From the NCBI RefSeq assembly GCF_019130065.1, contig NZ_JAHSPG010000016.1, positions 473,881-537,880 of the forward strand: a stretch of DNA of 64,000 bases. The letters are read 5' to 3'. A program made the translations under genes and the position numbers. This DNA comes from Pinibacter aurantiacus (GTDB taxonomy: Bacteria; Bacteroidota; Bacteroidia; Chitinophagales; Chitinophagaceae). The notes under the pieces are model-generated. The model saw only the letters and a program-made list of their open reading frames with translations, was not told the DNA's origin and made no database searches. Of this stretch, positions 1 to 9,720 are shown in pieces (position 1 is the stretch's first letter; every line of letters starts with the position of its first letter).

Positions 1-3000
1 AAGTACAAACGCATTCGTTACAAGGGAATCGTATGCGACCGTTGCGGCGTAGAAGTGACCGAAAAGAAAGTGCGTCGTGAGCGCATGGGCCACATTAAAT
101 TAGTGGTACCTGTTGTTCACATTTGGTATTTTAAAAGCCTCCCTAATAAAATTGGTTACCTGCTCGGTATGAGCTCCAAGAAATTGGAAACCATTGTTTA
201 CTACGAGCGCTTCGTGGTAATTCAGCCAGGTATCCGAGCAGACAAAGGTCAAAACTACGGTGACCTGTTAACTGAAGAAGAATATCTGGAAATTCTTGAT
301 ACTCTTCCAAAAGATAACCAGTATCTGCCAGATGACGATGCAAACAAATTCATCGCGAAAATGGGAGCGGAAGCAGTTCACGATCTTTTGCAAAGAATAG
401 ATCTTGACCAATTGTCTTTCGATCTTCGTAACGCTGCCGCTAACGAAACTTCTCAGCAACGTAAAGCAGACGCTTTAAAACGTCTGAGCGTAGTAGAAGC
501 CTTCCGTGATGCAAACACAAGAATCACCAACCGTCCTGAGTGGATGGTAATGCAATACATCCCTGTAATTCCACCGGAATTGCGTCCATTGGTTCCACTG
601 GATGGCGGTCGTTTCGCATCTTCAGATCTGAATGACCTTTATCGTCGTGTGATCATCCGTAACAACCGTTTGAAACGCTTGTTAGAGATCAAAGCCCCTG
701 AAGTAATCTTACGTAACGAAAAACGTATGCTACAGGAAGCAATTGACTCATTGTTTGACAACAGCCGTAAATCAAATGCAGTAAAAGCAGAAGGTGGACG
801 TGCGTTAAAATCTTTGAGCGATGTATTGAAAGGTAAACAAGGTCGTTTCCGTCAAAACTTGCTTGGTAAACGTGTTGACTACTCCGGTCGTTCTGTAATC
901 GTAGTAGGACCTGAATTGAAAATTCACGAATGCGGTCTTCCAAAAGACATGGCTGCGGAATTGTTCAAACCATTTATCATCCGCAAGCTGATTGAAAGAG
1001 GTATTGTAAAAACAGTAAAGAGTGCACGCAAACTGGTAGACAAAAAAGAAGCTATCATTTGGGACATTCTTGAAAACATATTGAAAGGACACCCGGTAAT
1101 GCTAAACCGTGCCCCAACACTGCACCGTTTGTCAATCCAGGCGTTCCAGCCAAAATTGGTTGAAGGTAAAGCGATCCAATTGCACCCTCTCGTAACATCA
1201 GCGTTCAACGCCGATTTCGATGGTGACCAGATGGCGGTTCACGTTCCATTGAGCAACGCCGCAGTTCTGGAAGCACAATTGTTGATGCTTTCTTCACACA
1301 ACATTCTTAACCCGCAAAACGGTACGCCGATCACCCTTCCTTCTCAGGACATGGTACTCGGTCTGTACTACATTACTAAGGGTAAAAGAACCAACGATAA
1401 AGAAACATTACGCGGCGAAGGCATGGCGTTCTATTCTGCAGACGAGGTGATCATTGCTTACAATGAAAACCGCATTGACCTGCACGCATGGATCAAAGTG
1501 AAAACAAACGTACGTAATGCGAATGGAGAACTGGAAAAGAAACTGATCGAAACTACAGTAGGTCGTATCTTGTTCAACCAGTTTGTTCCTGTAGAAGTTG
1601 GTTTCATCAACGCATTGCTGACTAAAAAGTCTTTGCGTGAAATCATTGGTGATATCATTGAAATCACCAACGTTCCTAAAACAGCTAAATTCCTTGATGA
1701 TATCAAGCAACTTGGTTTCCGTATGGCCTTCCGTGGTGGATTGTCGTTCAACCCACAGGATTTGATCATTCCGGATGCGAAAGAAGAATTGCTTGAACAA
1801 GCTAAAGTTGAAGTTGACGAAGTTTGGGATAACTACAACATGGGTCTTATCACAAACAACGAGCGTTATAACCAAATCGTAGATATCTGGTCAAGAGTAG
1901 ATACGCGTATCACTGAAACGTTGATCCGCGAAATGCAAAATGATAAACAAGGGTTCAACTCAGTTTACATGATGCTTGACTCAGGTGCCCGTGGTTCTAA
2001 ACAACAGGTAAAACAGCTTGCAGGTATCAGAGGTTTGATGGCTAAACCAAGAAAATCAGGCTCTACCGGTTCTGAGATCATTGAGAACCCGATCCTTTCA
2101 AACTTTAAAGGAGGTCTGAACGTATTGGATTACTTCATCTCTACGCACGGTGCCCGTAAAGGTCTTGCCGATACAGCGTTGAAAACAGCCGATGCCGGTT
2201 ACTTAACCCGTCGTCTGGTTGACGTTGCACAGGATGTTGTAATTACCGAAGAAGATTGTGGAACATTGCGTGGTATCGCTACTTCAGCATTGAAAGACAA
2301 TGAGGATGTAATCGAACCACTAAGCGATAGAATTGAAGGTCGTACTTCATTGCACAATGTATACCATCCTACAACAGAAGAACTGATCGCTGAAGCAGGT
2401 AGAGAAATTACTGCTTCTGTTGCGAAAAAAATAGAAGAAGTAGGTATCGAAACAGTTGAGATCCGTTCTGTATTGACTTGCGAAAGCAAACGCGGATGTT
2501 GCGTTAAGTGTTATGGTAAAAACCTTGCAACAGGTTACCTGGCACAAAAAGGTGACGCGGTTGGTATCATCGCAGCACAGTCAATCGGTGAGCCTGGTAC
2601 TCAGTTGACACTTCGTACCTTCCACGTGGGTGGTGTTGCCGGTTCTGCGTCAGTAGAATCTACATTGCCTGCTAAATTCGACGGTACTATCCAGTTCGAT
2701 GGTTTGCGTACTGTAACAACAGAAAACAAAGAAGGCGAAAAAGTACAATTGGTAATCGGCCGTACAGGTGAGGTTCGTATCATGGATGTTAAAAACGATC
2801 GTCTGTTGATCACAAGCAACGTGCCTTACGGCGCTACCTTGTTGGTAAAAGATGGTCAGAAAATTGCCAAAGGCGAACCAATCTGCTCATGGGATCCATA
2901 TAACAACGTAATCGTTTCTGAGATCAATGGATCTGTGAAATTTGACAACGTTCTTGAAGGTTTCACTTACCGTGAAGAAGCGGATGAGCAAACAGGTCAC

Positions 3001-4086
3001 CGCGAGAAAGTTGTTATCGAAACAAAAGATAAAACAAAACTTCCTTCTATCGGAATCGAAGGAAAAGAATTCAAATCATACAACTTGCCTGTTGGATCTC
3101 ACATCGTAATCGACGAAGGTGAAGAAGTAAAAGCAGGTCAGGTGTTGGTGAAAATTCCTCGTGTACTTGGTAAATTGAGAGATATCACGGGTGGTCTGCC
3201 GCGCGTAACTGAGTTGTTCGAAGCTCGTAACCCGGCGAACCCTGCAGTAGTATCTGAAATTGATGGTGTAGTTTCATTTGGTAACATCAAACGTGGTAAC
3301 CGCGAAATGATCGTGGAAGCAAGAGATGGTGTTGTTAAAAAATACCTTGTACCTCTTACACGTCAGATCCTTGCACAAGATGGTGACTTCGTAAAAGCAG
3401 GTACTCCATTGTCTGATGGTCAGGTTGCTCCTTACGATATCTTAAATATCAAAGGACCTTACGCAGTACAAGAGTACGTTGTAAACGAAATTCAAGAGGT
3501 TTACCGCTTGCAGGGTGTACGTATCAACGACAAACATATCGAGGTTATCGTACGTCAGATGATGCGTAAAGTAACCATCGTTGATCCAGGTGATACTAAA
3601 TTCCTTGAAGACGATACTGAAGATAAATTTGACTTTATGACTGAAAACGACTGGATCTTCGATAAGAAAGTCGTTACAGAACCTGGCGAAAGCACTAAGC
3701 TGAGAGCCGGTCAAATTGTTAGCCTGCGTGATGTAAGAGAAGAGAATTCTATCTTACGTCGTTCAGATAAAAAACTGGTTGAATTCCGTGATGCTAATCC
3801 TGCAACATCTCAACCGTTGTTGTTGGGTATCACAAAAGCATCATTGGGTGTACAAAGCTGGATCTCAGCTGCGTCATTCCAGGAGACAACTAAAGTATTG
3901 TCATCTGCAGCGATCATGGGTAAAACCGATGATATGCTTGGCTTGAAAGAAAACGTAATCACAGGACACGCAATCCCTGCGGGTACTGGTCTGCGTGACT
4001 TTGAAAACATGATCGTAGGTAGCAAGGAAGAATATGAATTGCTGCAAACTACTCGTGAAGCCATGACTTTTGACGACGAAGAATAA
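1..4086 (+). CDS. rpoC: DNA-directed RNA polymerase subunit beta' (5' end outside window)
   Basis: Largest catalytic subunit of RNA polymerase. The frame is open from base 1 and the residues before the first in-frame GTG (55) still match RpoC, including the second half of the N-terminal zinc ribbon (CDRCGVEV), so the gene starts upstream of the window. About 1361 residues are visible; roughly 70 N-terminal residues are probably missing, judged from usual Bacteroidota lengths. The catalytic magnesium loop NADFDGDQM lies at 1207-1233. The second zinc site is seen as EEDCGT followed by [13 protein letters not shown]. The product ends in an acidic tail (FDDEE). rpoB is expected immediately upstream, as in nearly all bacteria. 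A strong terminator follows the stop codon. Identification is certain; only the start is out of view. Confidence 0.99.
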   Translation, partial: KYKRIRYKGIVCDRCGVEVTEKKVRRERMGHIKLVVPVVHIWYFKSLPNKIGYLLGMSSKKLETIVYYERFVVIQPGIRADKGQNYGDLLTEEEYLEILDTLPKDNQYLPDDDANKFIAKMGAEAVHDLLQRIDLDQLSFDLRNAAANETSQQRKADALKRLSVVEAFRDANTRITNRPEWMVMQYIPVIPPELRPLVPLDGGRFASSDLNDLYRRVIIRNNRLKRLLEIKAPEVILRNEKRMLQEAIDSLFDNSRKSNAVKAEGGRALKSLSDVLKGKQGRFRQNLLGKRVDYSGRSVIVVGPELKIHECGLPKDMAAELFKPFIIRKLIERGIVKTVKSARKLVDKKEAIIWDILENILKGHPVMLNRAPTLHRLSIQAFQPKLVEGKAIQLHPLVTSAFNADFDGDQMAVHVPLSNAAVLEAQLLMLSSHNILNPQNGTPITLPSQDMVLGLYYITKGKRTNDKETLRGEGMAFYSADEVIIAYNENRIDLHAWIKVKTNVRNANGELEKKLIETTVGRILFNQFVPVEVGFINALLTKKSLREIIGDIIEITNVPKTAKFLDDIKQLGFRMAFRGGLSFNPQDLIIPDAKEELLEQAKVEVDEVWDNYNMGLITNNERYNQIVDIWSRVDTRITETLIREMQNDKQGFNSVYMMLDSGARGSKQQVKQLAGIRGLMAKPRKSGSTGSEIIENPILSNFKGGLNVLDYFISTHGARKGLADTALKTADAGYLTRRLVDVAQDVVITEEDCGTLRGIATSALKDNEDVIEPLSDRIEGRTSLHNVYHPTTEELIAEAGREITASVAKKIEEVGIETVEIRSVLTCESKRGCCVKCYGKNLATGYLAQKGDAVGIIAAQSIGEPGTQLTLRTFHVGGVAGSASVESTLPAKFDGTIQFDGLRTVTTENKEGEKVQLVIGRTGEVRIMDVKNDRLLITSNVPYGATLLVKDGQKIAKGEPICSWDPYNNVIVSEINGSVKFDNVLEGFTYREEADEQTGHREKVVIETKDKTKLPSIGIEGKEFKSYNLPVGSHIVIDEGEEVKAGQVLVKIPRVLGKLRDITGGLPRVTELFEARNPANPAVVSEIDGVVSFGNIKRGNREMIVEARDGVVKKYLVPLTRQILAQDGDFVKAGTPLSDGQVAPYDILNIKGPYAVQEYVVNEIQEVYRLQGVRINDKHIEVIVRQMMRKVTIVDPGDTKFLEDDTEDKFDFMTENDWIFDKKVVTEPGESTKLRAGQIVSLRDVREENSILRRSDKKLVEFRDANPATSQPLLLGITKASLGVQSWISAASFQETTKVLSSAAIMGKTDDMLGLKENVITGHAIPAGTGLRDFENMIVGSKEEYELLQTTREAMTFDDEE

Positions 4087-4114
4087 TTATTAAAGTTCTT
4101 TATAGTTTTTTGAA

Positions 4115-4148
4115 AGGTAGGAAGTGTTAAAACTTCCTACCTTTTTTT
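4115..4148 (+). terminator. Rho-independent terminator of rpoC
   Basis: A perfect 11-bp stem, AGGTAGGAAGT with ACTTCCTACCT, loop GTTAAA, followed by seven T. It starts 29 nt after the rpoC stop and should end the rpoBC transcript. Confidence 0.9.
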
Positions 4149-4176
4149 GGTAGATGACTGCTGAATTATATGTTTG
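4147..4176 (+). promoter_or_regulatory. Bacteroidota-type promoter for the OmpH-like gene
   Basis: TTG at 4147-4149, a 19-nt spacer, then TATGTTTG at 4169-4176, a full match to the Bacteroidota -33/-7 consensus (TTG, TAnnTTTG). The -33 TTG is made from the T-tract of the rpoC terminator. The implied 5' UTR is about 175 nt. Assignment is by consensus only. Confidence 0.6.
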
Positions 4177-4357
4177 CTATGTGAAACGGCGGTAATATTT
4201 ACAGAAAGGCTTTATTTTTTTCTAATAATCATGTTGCGTTTAATCTCCGAAAGCTTATCTTCGGCACCGGTTTTTCTTTAGGTAAATAATTAGAATCCGT
4301 TTATCTATTTTACAAGTAGCTTAAAATAGATTACAAGAAATTAATTTAAAAATTATC

Positions 4358-4945
4358 ATGAAGCATCTCTCTACAATTTTAAGTGTTATTGCTCTCGCTC
4401 TGATAGCTGTGCTTTTTTACTTCCAGTTTGCAAACAAAAAACCTCACACTGAAAGTCATGCAGGCCCTGCAGAAAAAGACAACAGTTTCAAAATGGCTTA
4501 TTTCGACATCGATTCTTTGCAAAACAATTATCAATACTATAAAGATGCTCTTGAGGAATTGAAAGCTAAAGAGCAATCAATGAATAACGAATTGCAGTCT
4601 CTTGAAAAAAGTTACCAAAGAAAAATTCAGGAGTGGCAGCAACGTGGCTCGTCCATGAGCCAGTCTGAAGCAGAGGCTGCAAACAGGGAATACCAGCAAA
4701 TGCAGGCGAATTATCAGCAAAGAAGAGGTATGCTGGAGCAGCAGATCGGTAATTTACAAATGGAGAAAAGAAAGAACATTAAAGAGAAAATCGAAGCCTT
4801 CCTGAAAGACTATAACAAAGACAGAAAATACGCTTACATCATCTCTTATGAGCCTGAATTGATGTTTTACAAAGATTCAGCTTACGATATCACTGGTGAC
4901 CTTATTAAAGGCCTGAATGCCGGATATCAGCCTCAAAAGAAGTAA
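4358..4945 (+). CDS. OmpH/Skp family periplasmic chaperone-like protein
   Basis: 195 residues. An N-terminal hydrophobic segment (about residues 5-25) is followed by a short linker and a long charged coiled-coil (about 55-150) rich in Q, E and K, then a short C-terminal alpha/beta part. This order (export signal or anchor, MAYFDIDSL strand, helical hairpin tentacle) is that of Skp/OmpH chaperones, which hold unfolded outer-membrane proteins in the periplasm. No clear signal-peptidase site is visible, so it may stay anchored in the inner membrane. It is transcribed alone, between two strong terminators and behind a good promoter. Bacteroidota often carry several Skp paralogues; this one is not beside bamA, so the exact client set is unknown. 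Confidence 0.8.
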   Translation: MKHLSTILSVIALALIAVLFYFQFANKKPHTESHAGPAEKDNSFKMAYFDIDSLQNNYQYYKDALEELKAKEQSMNNELQSLEKSYQRKIQEWQQRGSSMSQSEAEAANREYQQMQANYQQRRGMLEQQIGNLQMEKRKNIKEKIEAFLKDYNKDRKYAYIISYEPELMFYKDSAYDITGDLIKGLNAGYQPQKK

Positions 4946-4961
4946 GAAGCCAATAAATTAT

Positions 4962-4996
4962 AAAAAAATGCGTTCTCATCGGGACGCATTTTTTTA
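4962..4996 (+). terminator. Rho-independent terminator of the OmpH-like gene
   Basis: AAAAAATGCGT and ACGCATTTTTT form an 11-bp stem around a 10-nt loop, ending in a T-run. It lies 17 nt past the stop codon. Confidence 0.88.
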
Positions 4997-5049
4997 TGTC
5001 CCTTTAATACCCGGATGTTTTCCTATGCTCCATCCTTAAAATCTTAAAC

Positions 5050-5844
5050 ATGAGCTTACCAATTTACGTTGTCGATGCATTTGCAGATAAATTATTCCAG
5101 GGCAACCCTGCAGCAGTTTGTCCCCTTCAGGAATGGTTGCCAGACGATGTAATGCAGAAGCTGGCATTTGAAAATAACCTTTCAGAAACTGCTTTTTTTG
5201 TAAAGGAAGAGGAGTACTATCACGTTCGCTGGTTTACCCCGGATTTTGAGGTAGATCTCTGCGGACACGCAACTTTGGCAAGTGCTTATGTAATATTCAA
5301 CTTCATCGCCAAGAAAGCCAAAACCATCACATTCAACTCAAAGAGCGGCATATTAACGGTTTCAAAAACAGATGAAGGCCTGATCCAGCTTGATTTTCCA
5401 GCTTATATTGCTGAACCGGTAGACAGCGCAAACCCTGCTTTGATCAAAGGTTTGAGCATTATTCCACAGAAAATTCTCAAAGCGAAAAACTATTTATTGG
5501 TATATGAATCGGAAGAAGAAGTTCGAAAAATTGTTCCGGATTTTAACTTTCTGAATGCATTGGGATCAACAAGAGTTATTGTAACAGCTAAAGGCGCTGA
5601 GGTTGATTTTGTTTCCCGTTTCTTCGTTCCAAATTCTGTTATAATGGAAGACCCGGTTACAGGATCGGCGCATAGCACGCTGGTGCCATATTGGAGCAAG
5701 AAGTTGGGCAAAACAACATTTGTTGCCAGGCAGCTATCGAAACGCTCCGGCACTTTGTATTGCGAATACGTGGGAGACAGAGTGTTGATGGCAGGAAACG
5801 CAGTACTTTATTCCAAAGGTGAGTACTTCCTGGAGCAACTATAG
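5050..5844 (+). CDS. PhzF family isomerase/epimerase-like protein
   Basis: 264 residues, the normal length of the PhzF fold (two diaminopimelate-epimerase-like halves). Family hallmarks are visible: the N-terminal VDAFADKLFQGNPAAV, the segment NNLSETAFF with the candidate catalytic glutamate E46, DLCGHATLAS, and EDPVTGSAHSTLVPYW near the C terminus. PhzF itself isomerises dihydro-3-hydroxyanthranilate in phenazine synthesis, but most stand-alone homologues have unknown substrates. No other phenazine gene is nearby, so phenazine production should not be inferred. It lies alone between the terminator of the previous gene and rnz. Confidence 0.85.
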   Translation: MSLPIYVVDAFADKLFQGNPAAVCPLQEWLPDDVMQKLAFENNLSETAFFVKEEEYYHVRWFTPDFEVDLCGHATLASAYVIFNFIAKKAKTITFNSKSGILTVSKTDEGLIQLDFPAYIAEPVDSANPALIKGLSIIPQKILKAKNYLLVYESEEEVRKIVPDFNFLNALGSTRVIVTAKGAEVDFVSRFFVPNSVIMEDPVTGSAHSTLVPYWSKKLGKTTFVARQLSKRSGTLYCEYVGDRVLMAGNAVLYSKGEYFLEQL

Positions 5845-5947
5845 CACATCAATCTAACCATTATTGGGAATACTTTTTGTCATTTTAACCCTACCTTTAT
5901 TGGATGCCTCTGATTGGGTAACAGCAATTGTATAACTGAATTATCGT

Positions 5948-6850
5948 ATGCTTGGATTAACTATACTGGGAAATAATTCCGCGCTACCGGCTTTTGACAG
6001 GCATCCAACTGCGCAAGTGCTTACGTTGGAAGATCAGCTTTTCTTAATAGATTGTGGCGAAGGCACACAAATGCAGCTCGCTAAATACAAAATAAGAAGG
6101 AGCCGCATCAACCACATTTTTATCTCTCACCTTCACGGCGATCATTATTTTGGTTTGATTGGCTTGATTACAAGCATGGGTTTACTCGGCAGAACACAGG
6201 ACCTGCATTTGTTTGGTCCCGAACCCTTGCAGGCAATAATAGATCTGCAATTAAAGGTTGCCGATACTGCACTGCCATATCAACTCATATTTCATGCATT
6301 AAGAGGTGATGAAGTAATAATGCAGGAAGAAAAAATAAAAGTTTCCTGTTTTAAAGTTTCTCACAGAATTGATTGCTGGGGATTTCGCTTCGATCAGGTA
6401 AAAGCTCCGCGCCGCATCAACCCCGACAATACGCGCAAGTACGAAATACCCGCAGCCTTTTATGAAAGACTGAAATGGGGCGAAGATTACACCACCAAAA
6501 CAGGCGAGGTTATAAAAAACGAATGGGTTACGGAAGCGGCCCCCAGAGCAAGATCATACGCTTACTCTGCTGACACCATCTATAACGAAGCCCTTGTTGA
6601 AAAGGTTTATAATGTAGAAGTGCTATACCACGAAACCACTTATCTAAAAGATCTTGAAGACCGCGCTGCGCTTAGGTTTCACTGTACCACTACACAAGCC
6701 GCCACCATTGCGCTTAAAGCCAACGCAAGTCAACTGCTCATCGGTCATTTCAGTTCAAAATATGAAACACTTGATCTCTTTGAAAAAGAGGCCAGGGAGG
6801 TTTTCCCAAATACTTTGCTGGCGATTGAAGGAGTGACATATAGGTTTTGA
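5948..6850 (+). CDS. rnz: Ribonuclease Z
   Basis: 300 residues, typical for the short bacterial tRNase Z (ElaC type), the zinc endonuclease that removes 3' trailers from tRNA precursors lacking an encoded CCA. The metallo-beta-lactamase motif SHLHGDHYFGL is at about residues 60-70. Further metal ligands are expected in FKVSHRIDCWGF, AYSADT and LLIGHFSSKY. The helical exosite region with VKAPRRINPDN is in the usual place. The two tRNA-Asp genes in this window lack an encoded CCA, so they are the kind of substrate this enzyme matures. The first 3' repeat arm begins 4 nt after the stop. Confidence 0.95.
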   Translation: MLGLTILGNNSALPAFDRHPTAQVLTLEDQLFLIDCGEGTQMQLAKYKIRRSRINHIFISHLHGDHYFGLIGLITSMGLLGRTQDLHLFGPEPLQAIIDLQLKVADTALPYQLIFHALRGDEVIMQEEKIKVSCFKVSHRIDCWGFRFDQVKAPRRINPDNTRKYEIPAAFYERLKWGEDYTTKTGEVIKNEWVTEAAPRARSYAYSADTIYNEALVEKVYNVEVLYHETTYLKDLEDRAALRFHCTTTQAATIALKANASQLLIGHFSSKYETLDLFEKEAREVFPNTLLAIEGVTYRF

Positions 6851-6853
6851 GGA

Positions 6854-6987
6854 AATTAAGAATTAAGAATTAAGAATGCTTCCTGTACTACTTCCTTAAC
6901 AGAATACACTCTTCGTCTATTGGGTGCGTAATTTTCAAAGGGAAGCTGCACCTGTAATTCTTAATTCCTAATTGTTAATTCTTAATT
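6854..6987. repeat. Word-array inverted repeat A (word AATTAAG)
   Basis: The left arm (6854-6877) is three to four tandem copies of AATTAAG/AATTAAGA. The right arm (6956-6987) is the reverse complement as a degenerate array (AATTCTTAATTCC and similar). The arms flank a 78-nt unique spacer. The element exactly fills the gap between the converging stop codons of rnz and the AraC gene. The same word occurs again at 16682. Confidence 0.8.
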
Positions 6988-6991
6988 GACC

Positions 6992-8011
6992 TCACGCGTA
7001 TTTCCTCACTTCGCTCGGATACACATTAAACATGCTTTTAAAGCGCTTGGAAAAATAGGGGACATTCTTGTAGCCCAGGCTGTGTGCAATTTCGTTGACG
7101 GAAACCATCTCCTTATAACGCAAAAGTTCATACGCTTTTTTCAACCTTTCTTCATTATAAAAATCCGCGAAGTTGCAGTTAAAGTATTTTCTAAAGTTGC
7201 GCTGAAAAGTAGATTCTGTTATGTGAAATTTGTTACAAAGCGATTTAAGGCACATTTGAGTTGCCTGCAATAGATTATCCTTCACATAATTTCTTATCTC
7301 AATAATTTTTCCAAGCTCGGGGATCTTTACATCGAAACTGAAACTCTTTTCAATGTCCAGTCTCTTTTTTAAATAAAAGGAAATCAGTTCGTTTGTATAA
7401 GCGTTAATGTCAAAATATGTAGCAGGACCATCTGATTTGTCGAAAGAGTAATCAAGTATTTTTTTCGCTGCCTTTATTTCATTCAGAGTGAGATCATTTT
7501 TGCAAAACAGATTATCTATACTAAGGATTTTTTGCACTTGCTCTGATGCCTGTGTTGAGATGTATCTTGTTTTTTCAACAAGCCAGCTTTTGTCTATAAT
7601 CAGCCAGAGCCTTTTATTCAATTTATTGAGCGCTGGTTTTATAGTTAAAGTCAGGGAATTATTGAACGATAAAACTTTGTTTGCTATTTCACCACTTGCG
7701 ATGGTGCCATTTCGATCTTCCATGGAAAAAGCAGTTTCGTCTGCCGAGAGGTCAAACAAAATCACGAGTCTATCCTTAGACGAACTCTCTTTAATGAATT
7801 GGACAGGATGAAAAAACTCCTGCGTACAGGAGAGAATAGATAATCCCTTTGCAAGCTTGAAATATTGAATAGCTCCATTGCCGGAAGAAGATGATAAGCT
7901 AATTCTTTGTTCAGAAAATTTATAGCCGAAAATTTGTGAAATGGAGCTTTTGATTAACTGTTCACTGTTTTTAATATCACAATCAAGTTCGAATGGGATT
8001 TTAATAAGCAT
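6992..8011 (-). CDS. AraC family transcriptional regulator
   Basis: 339 residues. The C-terminal 100 residues carry the two-helix-turn-helix AraC domain (LCNKFHITESTFQRNFRKYF, then VNEIAHSLGYKNVPYFSKRF, ending FNVYPSEVRKYA). The N-terminal 230 residues are a poorly conserved sensor-like region without a recognisable cupin motif. The overall plan is shared with the three regulators at 25294-29352. It is transcribed alone, converging on rnz. No target gene is obvious: upstream on its own strand are only the small RNA repeats. The signal it senses cannot be read from the sequence. Confidence 0.85.
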   Translation of the reverse strand: MLIKIPFELDCDIKNSEQLIKSSISQIFGYKFSEQRISLSSSSGNGAIQYFKLAKGLSILSCTQEFFHPVQFIKESSSKDRLVILFDLSADETAFSMEDRNGTIASGEIANKVLSFNNSLTLTIKPALNKLNKRLWLIIDKSWLVEKTRYISTQASEQVQKILSIDNLFCKNDLTLNEIKAAKKILDYSFDKSDGPATYFDINAYTNELISFYLKKRLDIEKSFSFDVKIPELGKIIEIRNYVKDNLLQATQMCLKSLCNKFHITESTFQRNFRKYFNCNFADFYNEERLKKAYELLRYKEMVSVNEIAHSLGYKNVPYFSKRFKSMFNVYPSEVRKYA

Positions 8012-8198
8012 ATGATAAGATTGATAGCGTTCAATCGCTAATTGTTTAACTATACAAAGAACAAAAAATCGCTAAAGAAACCCTTTGGAAAAGAGACAAG
8101 ATTGTGTTGAAAAAGGAAGAAAGCGGGATGGTTTAAAAGCATAAAAGCAGTTATAGATCAATCATCTGCTAGAAAAGGTTCAAAATGTTGAGAAAGCA

Positions 8199-8228
8199 TT
8201 GCCTGCGGACCGATCTGCTACACCTTTG
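8199..8228 (+). promoter_or_regulatory. Promoter of small RNA copy 1
   Basis: TTG (8199-8201), 19-nt spacer, CACCTTTG (8221-8228). The spacer differs from that of copy 2 at many bases while TTG, the spacing and TTTG are kept, which supports function. The first -7 base departs from the consensus (CA instead of TA). Confidence 0.5.
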
Positions 8229-8296
8229 CATCAGGTAAGTATTTGGTCATAGGTTACTAATGGGAACCCTCCTTGTCTAAGGAGGGTTATTTTTTT
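8229..8296 (+). ncRNA. Predicted small RNA, copy 1 of a tandem pair
   Basis: About 65-68 nt between the TTTG of a Bacteroidota-type promoter and a T-run. The 3' end is a strong intrinsic terminator: AACCCTCCTT, loop GTCT, AAGGAGGGTT, then T7 after one A. Bases 8225-8288 are identical to 8486-8549 (64 of 64), whereas the 60 bases upstream align with copy 2 at only about two thirds identity. This contrast indicates that the RNA, not the flank, is conserved. The 5' half can form a weak GGTAA/TTACT stem. I do not recognise the family. The exact 5' end is inferred. Confidence 0.55.
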
Positions 8297-8314
8297 GCAG
8301 TAACTGAAAGGATT

Positions 8315-8400
8315 TGTTAGTTGGTAGTTGGCTGTTAGATATTCTGTTCGAACAGTCATCATTGAAGCCTAACAACTAATAACAAACAACAAGCAACTAC
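8315..8400. repeat. Word-array inverted repeat B (word GTTAGTT)
   Basis: The left arm (8315-8338) is TTGTTAGTTGGTAGTT-like. The right arm (8369-8400) is its reverse complement in degenerate form (CTAACAACTAATAACAAAC). The spacer holds a perfect 12-nt palindrome, CTGTTCGAACAG (8344-8355). It lies between the two small RNA copies. The word recurs at 10874 and 16750. Confidence 0.75.
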
Positions 8401-8459
8401 TCACTCATTCCTCATAGCTCAACTTTCTGCTACAAAAAGTTCAAAATGAAACGAAAACA

Positions 8460-8489
8460 TTGAAACCGGTATGAACTGCTACATTTTTG
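8460..8489 (+). promoter_or_regulatory. Promoter of small RNA copy 2
   Basis: TTG (8460-8462), 19-nt spacer, CATTTTTG (8482-8489). It has the same geometry as copy 1 with a diverged spacer. Confidence 0.5.
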
Positions 8490-8557
8490 CATCAGGTAAG
8501 TATTTGGTCATAGGTTACTAATGGGAACCCTCCTTGTCTAAGGAGGGTTGTTTTTTT
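8490..8557 (+). ncRNA. Predicted small RNA, copy 2 of a tandem pair
   Basis: Second copy of the RNA at 8229, 261 nt downstream, with 64 identical bases (8486-8549) covering the -7 TTTG through the whole terminator stem, and its own T7 tract. The gap around both copies (8012-8636, 625 nt) holds no protein gene. Only a six-codon reading frame (ATG at the base of the terminator, MGTLLV) is present inside the RNA. It could be a trans-acting sRNA or a leader remnant; no homologue is recognised. Confidence 0.55.
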
Positions 8558-8635
8558 AATAACTGAATGATTGAATAATTGAATAGTAGTTAAGCCAACA
8601 ACTAAATTATTCATTAAATCAGTTATTCAATTATT
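8558..8635. repeat. Word-array inverted repeat C (word ACTGAATA/ATTGAATA)
   Basis: The left arm (8558-8590) is AATAACTGAATGATTGAA-like. The right arm (8597-8635) is the reverse complement array (AATCAGTTATTCAATTATT). The spacer is very short. The right arm ends 1 nt before the stop codon of the TauE/SafE gene on the minus strand. The word recurs at 10225, 17584 and 55669. Confidence 0.75.
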
Positions 8636-8636
8636 T

Positions 8637-9464
8637 CTACAAGTGCTGAAGTAACAACCTGATTCCAACAATCGTCAGGCAAACGGCCAACGCCTTAATA
8701 ATAGTGGTTCCTTTTATTTTGTGGGATAAGAAAGCTCCGAGTTGAGCGCCTGCAACTACGCCGATAGCAAGGTAAATGATCATCTTCACCACTGCAGGAT
8801 CATTATAGCTTCCTTGCAAATAGTGGGTGACAACACTTATGATGGACATGATCGCAAGAATGAAGTGAGAAGTGGCAGTCGCAATGTGTACCGGAAATTG
8901 CAACCATTGTACCATTGCGGGCACGTGCACGATACCGCCCCCAATACCAAGAACAGGAGAGATGAAGCCAACAAAAACACTTATGATAATTCCGATTGTC
9001 TGGTTGTAGGAATAAGAATATGTCTCGCCGCTTTTATCTGTCAGTTCGTGATGTTTCCAGTTTCGCGAACGTCTGTCGGAAGATGGTTTTTCTGCTCCGT
9101 TTTTCCTGTTTAAAAACAGAAAAATACCAACGCCGATAAGGATAATGCCAAATACAATTGTGAATACCTGAGGGGATATATATTTGGTGGCGCGAACACC
9201 TAAAATGGAGCCTGGAATAGTAAACAGAGCAAATAGCAATCCAGCTTTAAAATCAATTCGTCCTGACCTTGCATAGGCAACTGAACCCGAAATGGCATTG
9301 CAGGCAACAATGGCAATTGAAATTCCGGTTACAACATCCGGAGGCAACTGCGGAAATGCCAGCAATAATACCGGAACCAAAATAAATCCGCCTCCTGCAC
9401 CAATTAAAGTTCCCAAAGTGCCAATGATAAAACCTCCTAAAATAAGTACGATAAAATTGTCCAT
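8637..9464 (-). CDS. TauE/SafE family sulfite/organosulfonate exporter-like permease
   Basis: 275 residues with about eight hydrophobic segments arranged as two homologous halves. Each half carries the glycine-rich family signature: GTLGTLIGAGGGFILVPVL near the N terminus and GFISPVLGIGGGIVHVPAM in the second half. The halves are joined by a charged cytoplasmic loop (about residues 120-150) rich in K, R, S and D. Family members move sulfite, sulfoacetate or related anions across the inner membrane; the substrate here cannot be assigned. The gene is monocistronic. Its stop codon touches the arm of repeat C. Confidence 0.9.
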   Translation of the reverse strand: MDNFIVLILGGFIIGTLGTLIGAGGGFILVPVLLLAFPQLPPDVVTGISIAIVACNAISGSVAYARSGRIDFKAGLLFALFTIPGSILGVRATKYISPQVFTIVFGIILIGVGIFLFLNRKNGAEKPSSDRRSRNWKHHELTDKSGETYSYSYNQTIGIIISVFVGFISPVLGIGGGIVHVPAMVQWLQFPVHIATATSHFILAIMSIISVVTHYLQGSYNDPAVVKMIIYLAIGVVAGAQLGAFLSHKIKGTTIIKALAVCLTIVGIRLLLQHL

Positions 9465-9720
9465 TACTTAGCAATCTTTTGTTTAACCGGTGCAACAAAA
9501 TGCACATGCAGGGCGTGAAACTAAATGATTTTTTACTTCGTAAAAAGAATAAACAGACAATATTTTGAGCCAAAAAATGAAAATGGGTTTGGCCGGAAAG
9601 TCTAGTAAATAAAGGGACTTTAGCCAAATGCAGGACAGTTAAGCAATATAGAGTAGTCTATAATTTCTAGTAATTTTATAGGAGTTATGGGAAGATTTTT
9701 TGAGTGTTCTAAAAGCTTTG

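Noticed and set aside
5050..5844. Phenazine biosynthesis from the PhzF-like gene
   Set aside because: No other phz gene is nearby, and most PhzF homologues in other phyla are unrelated to phenazines.
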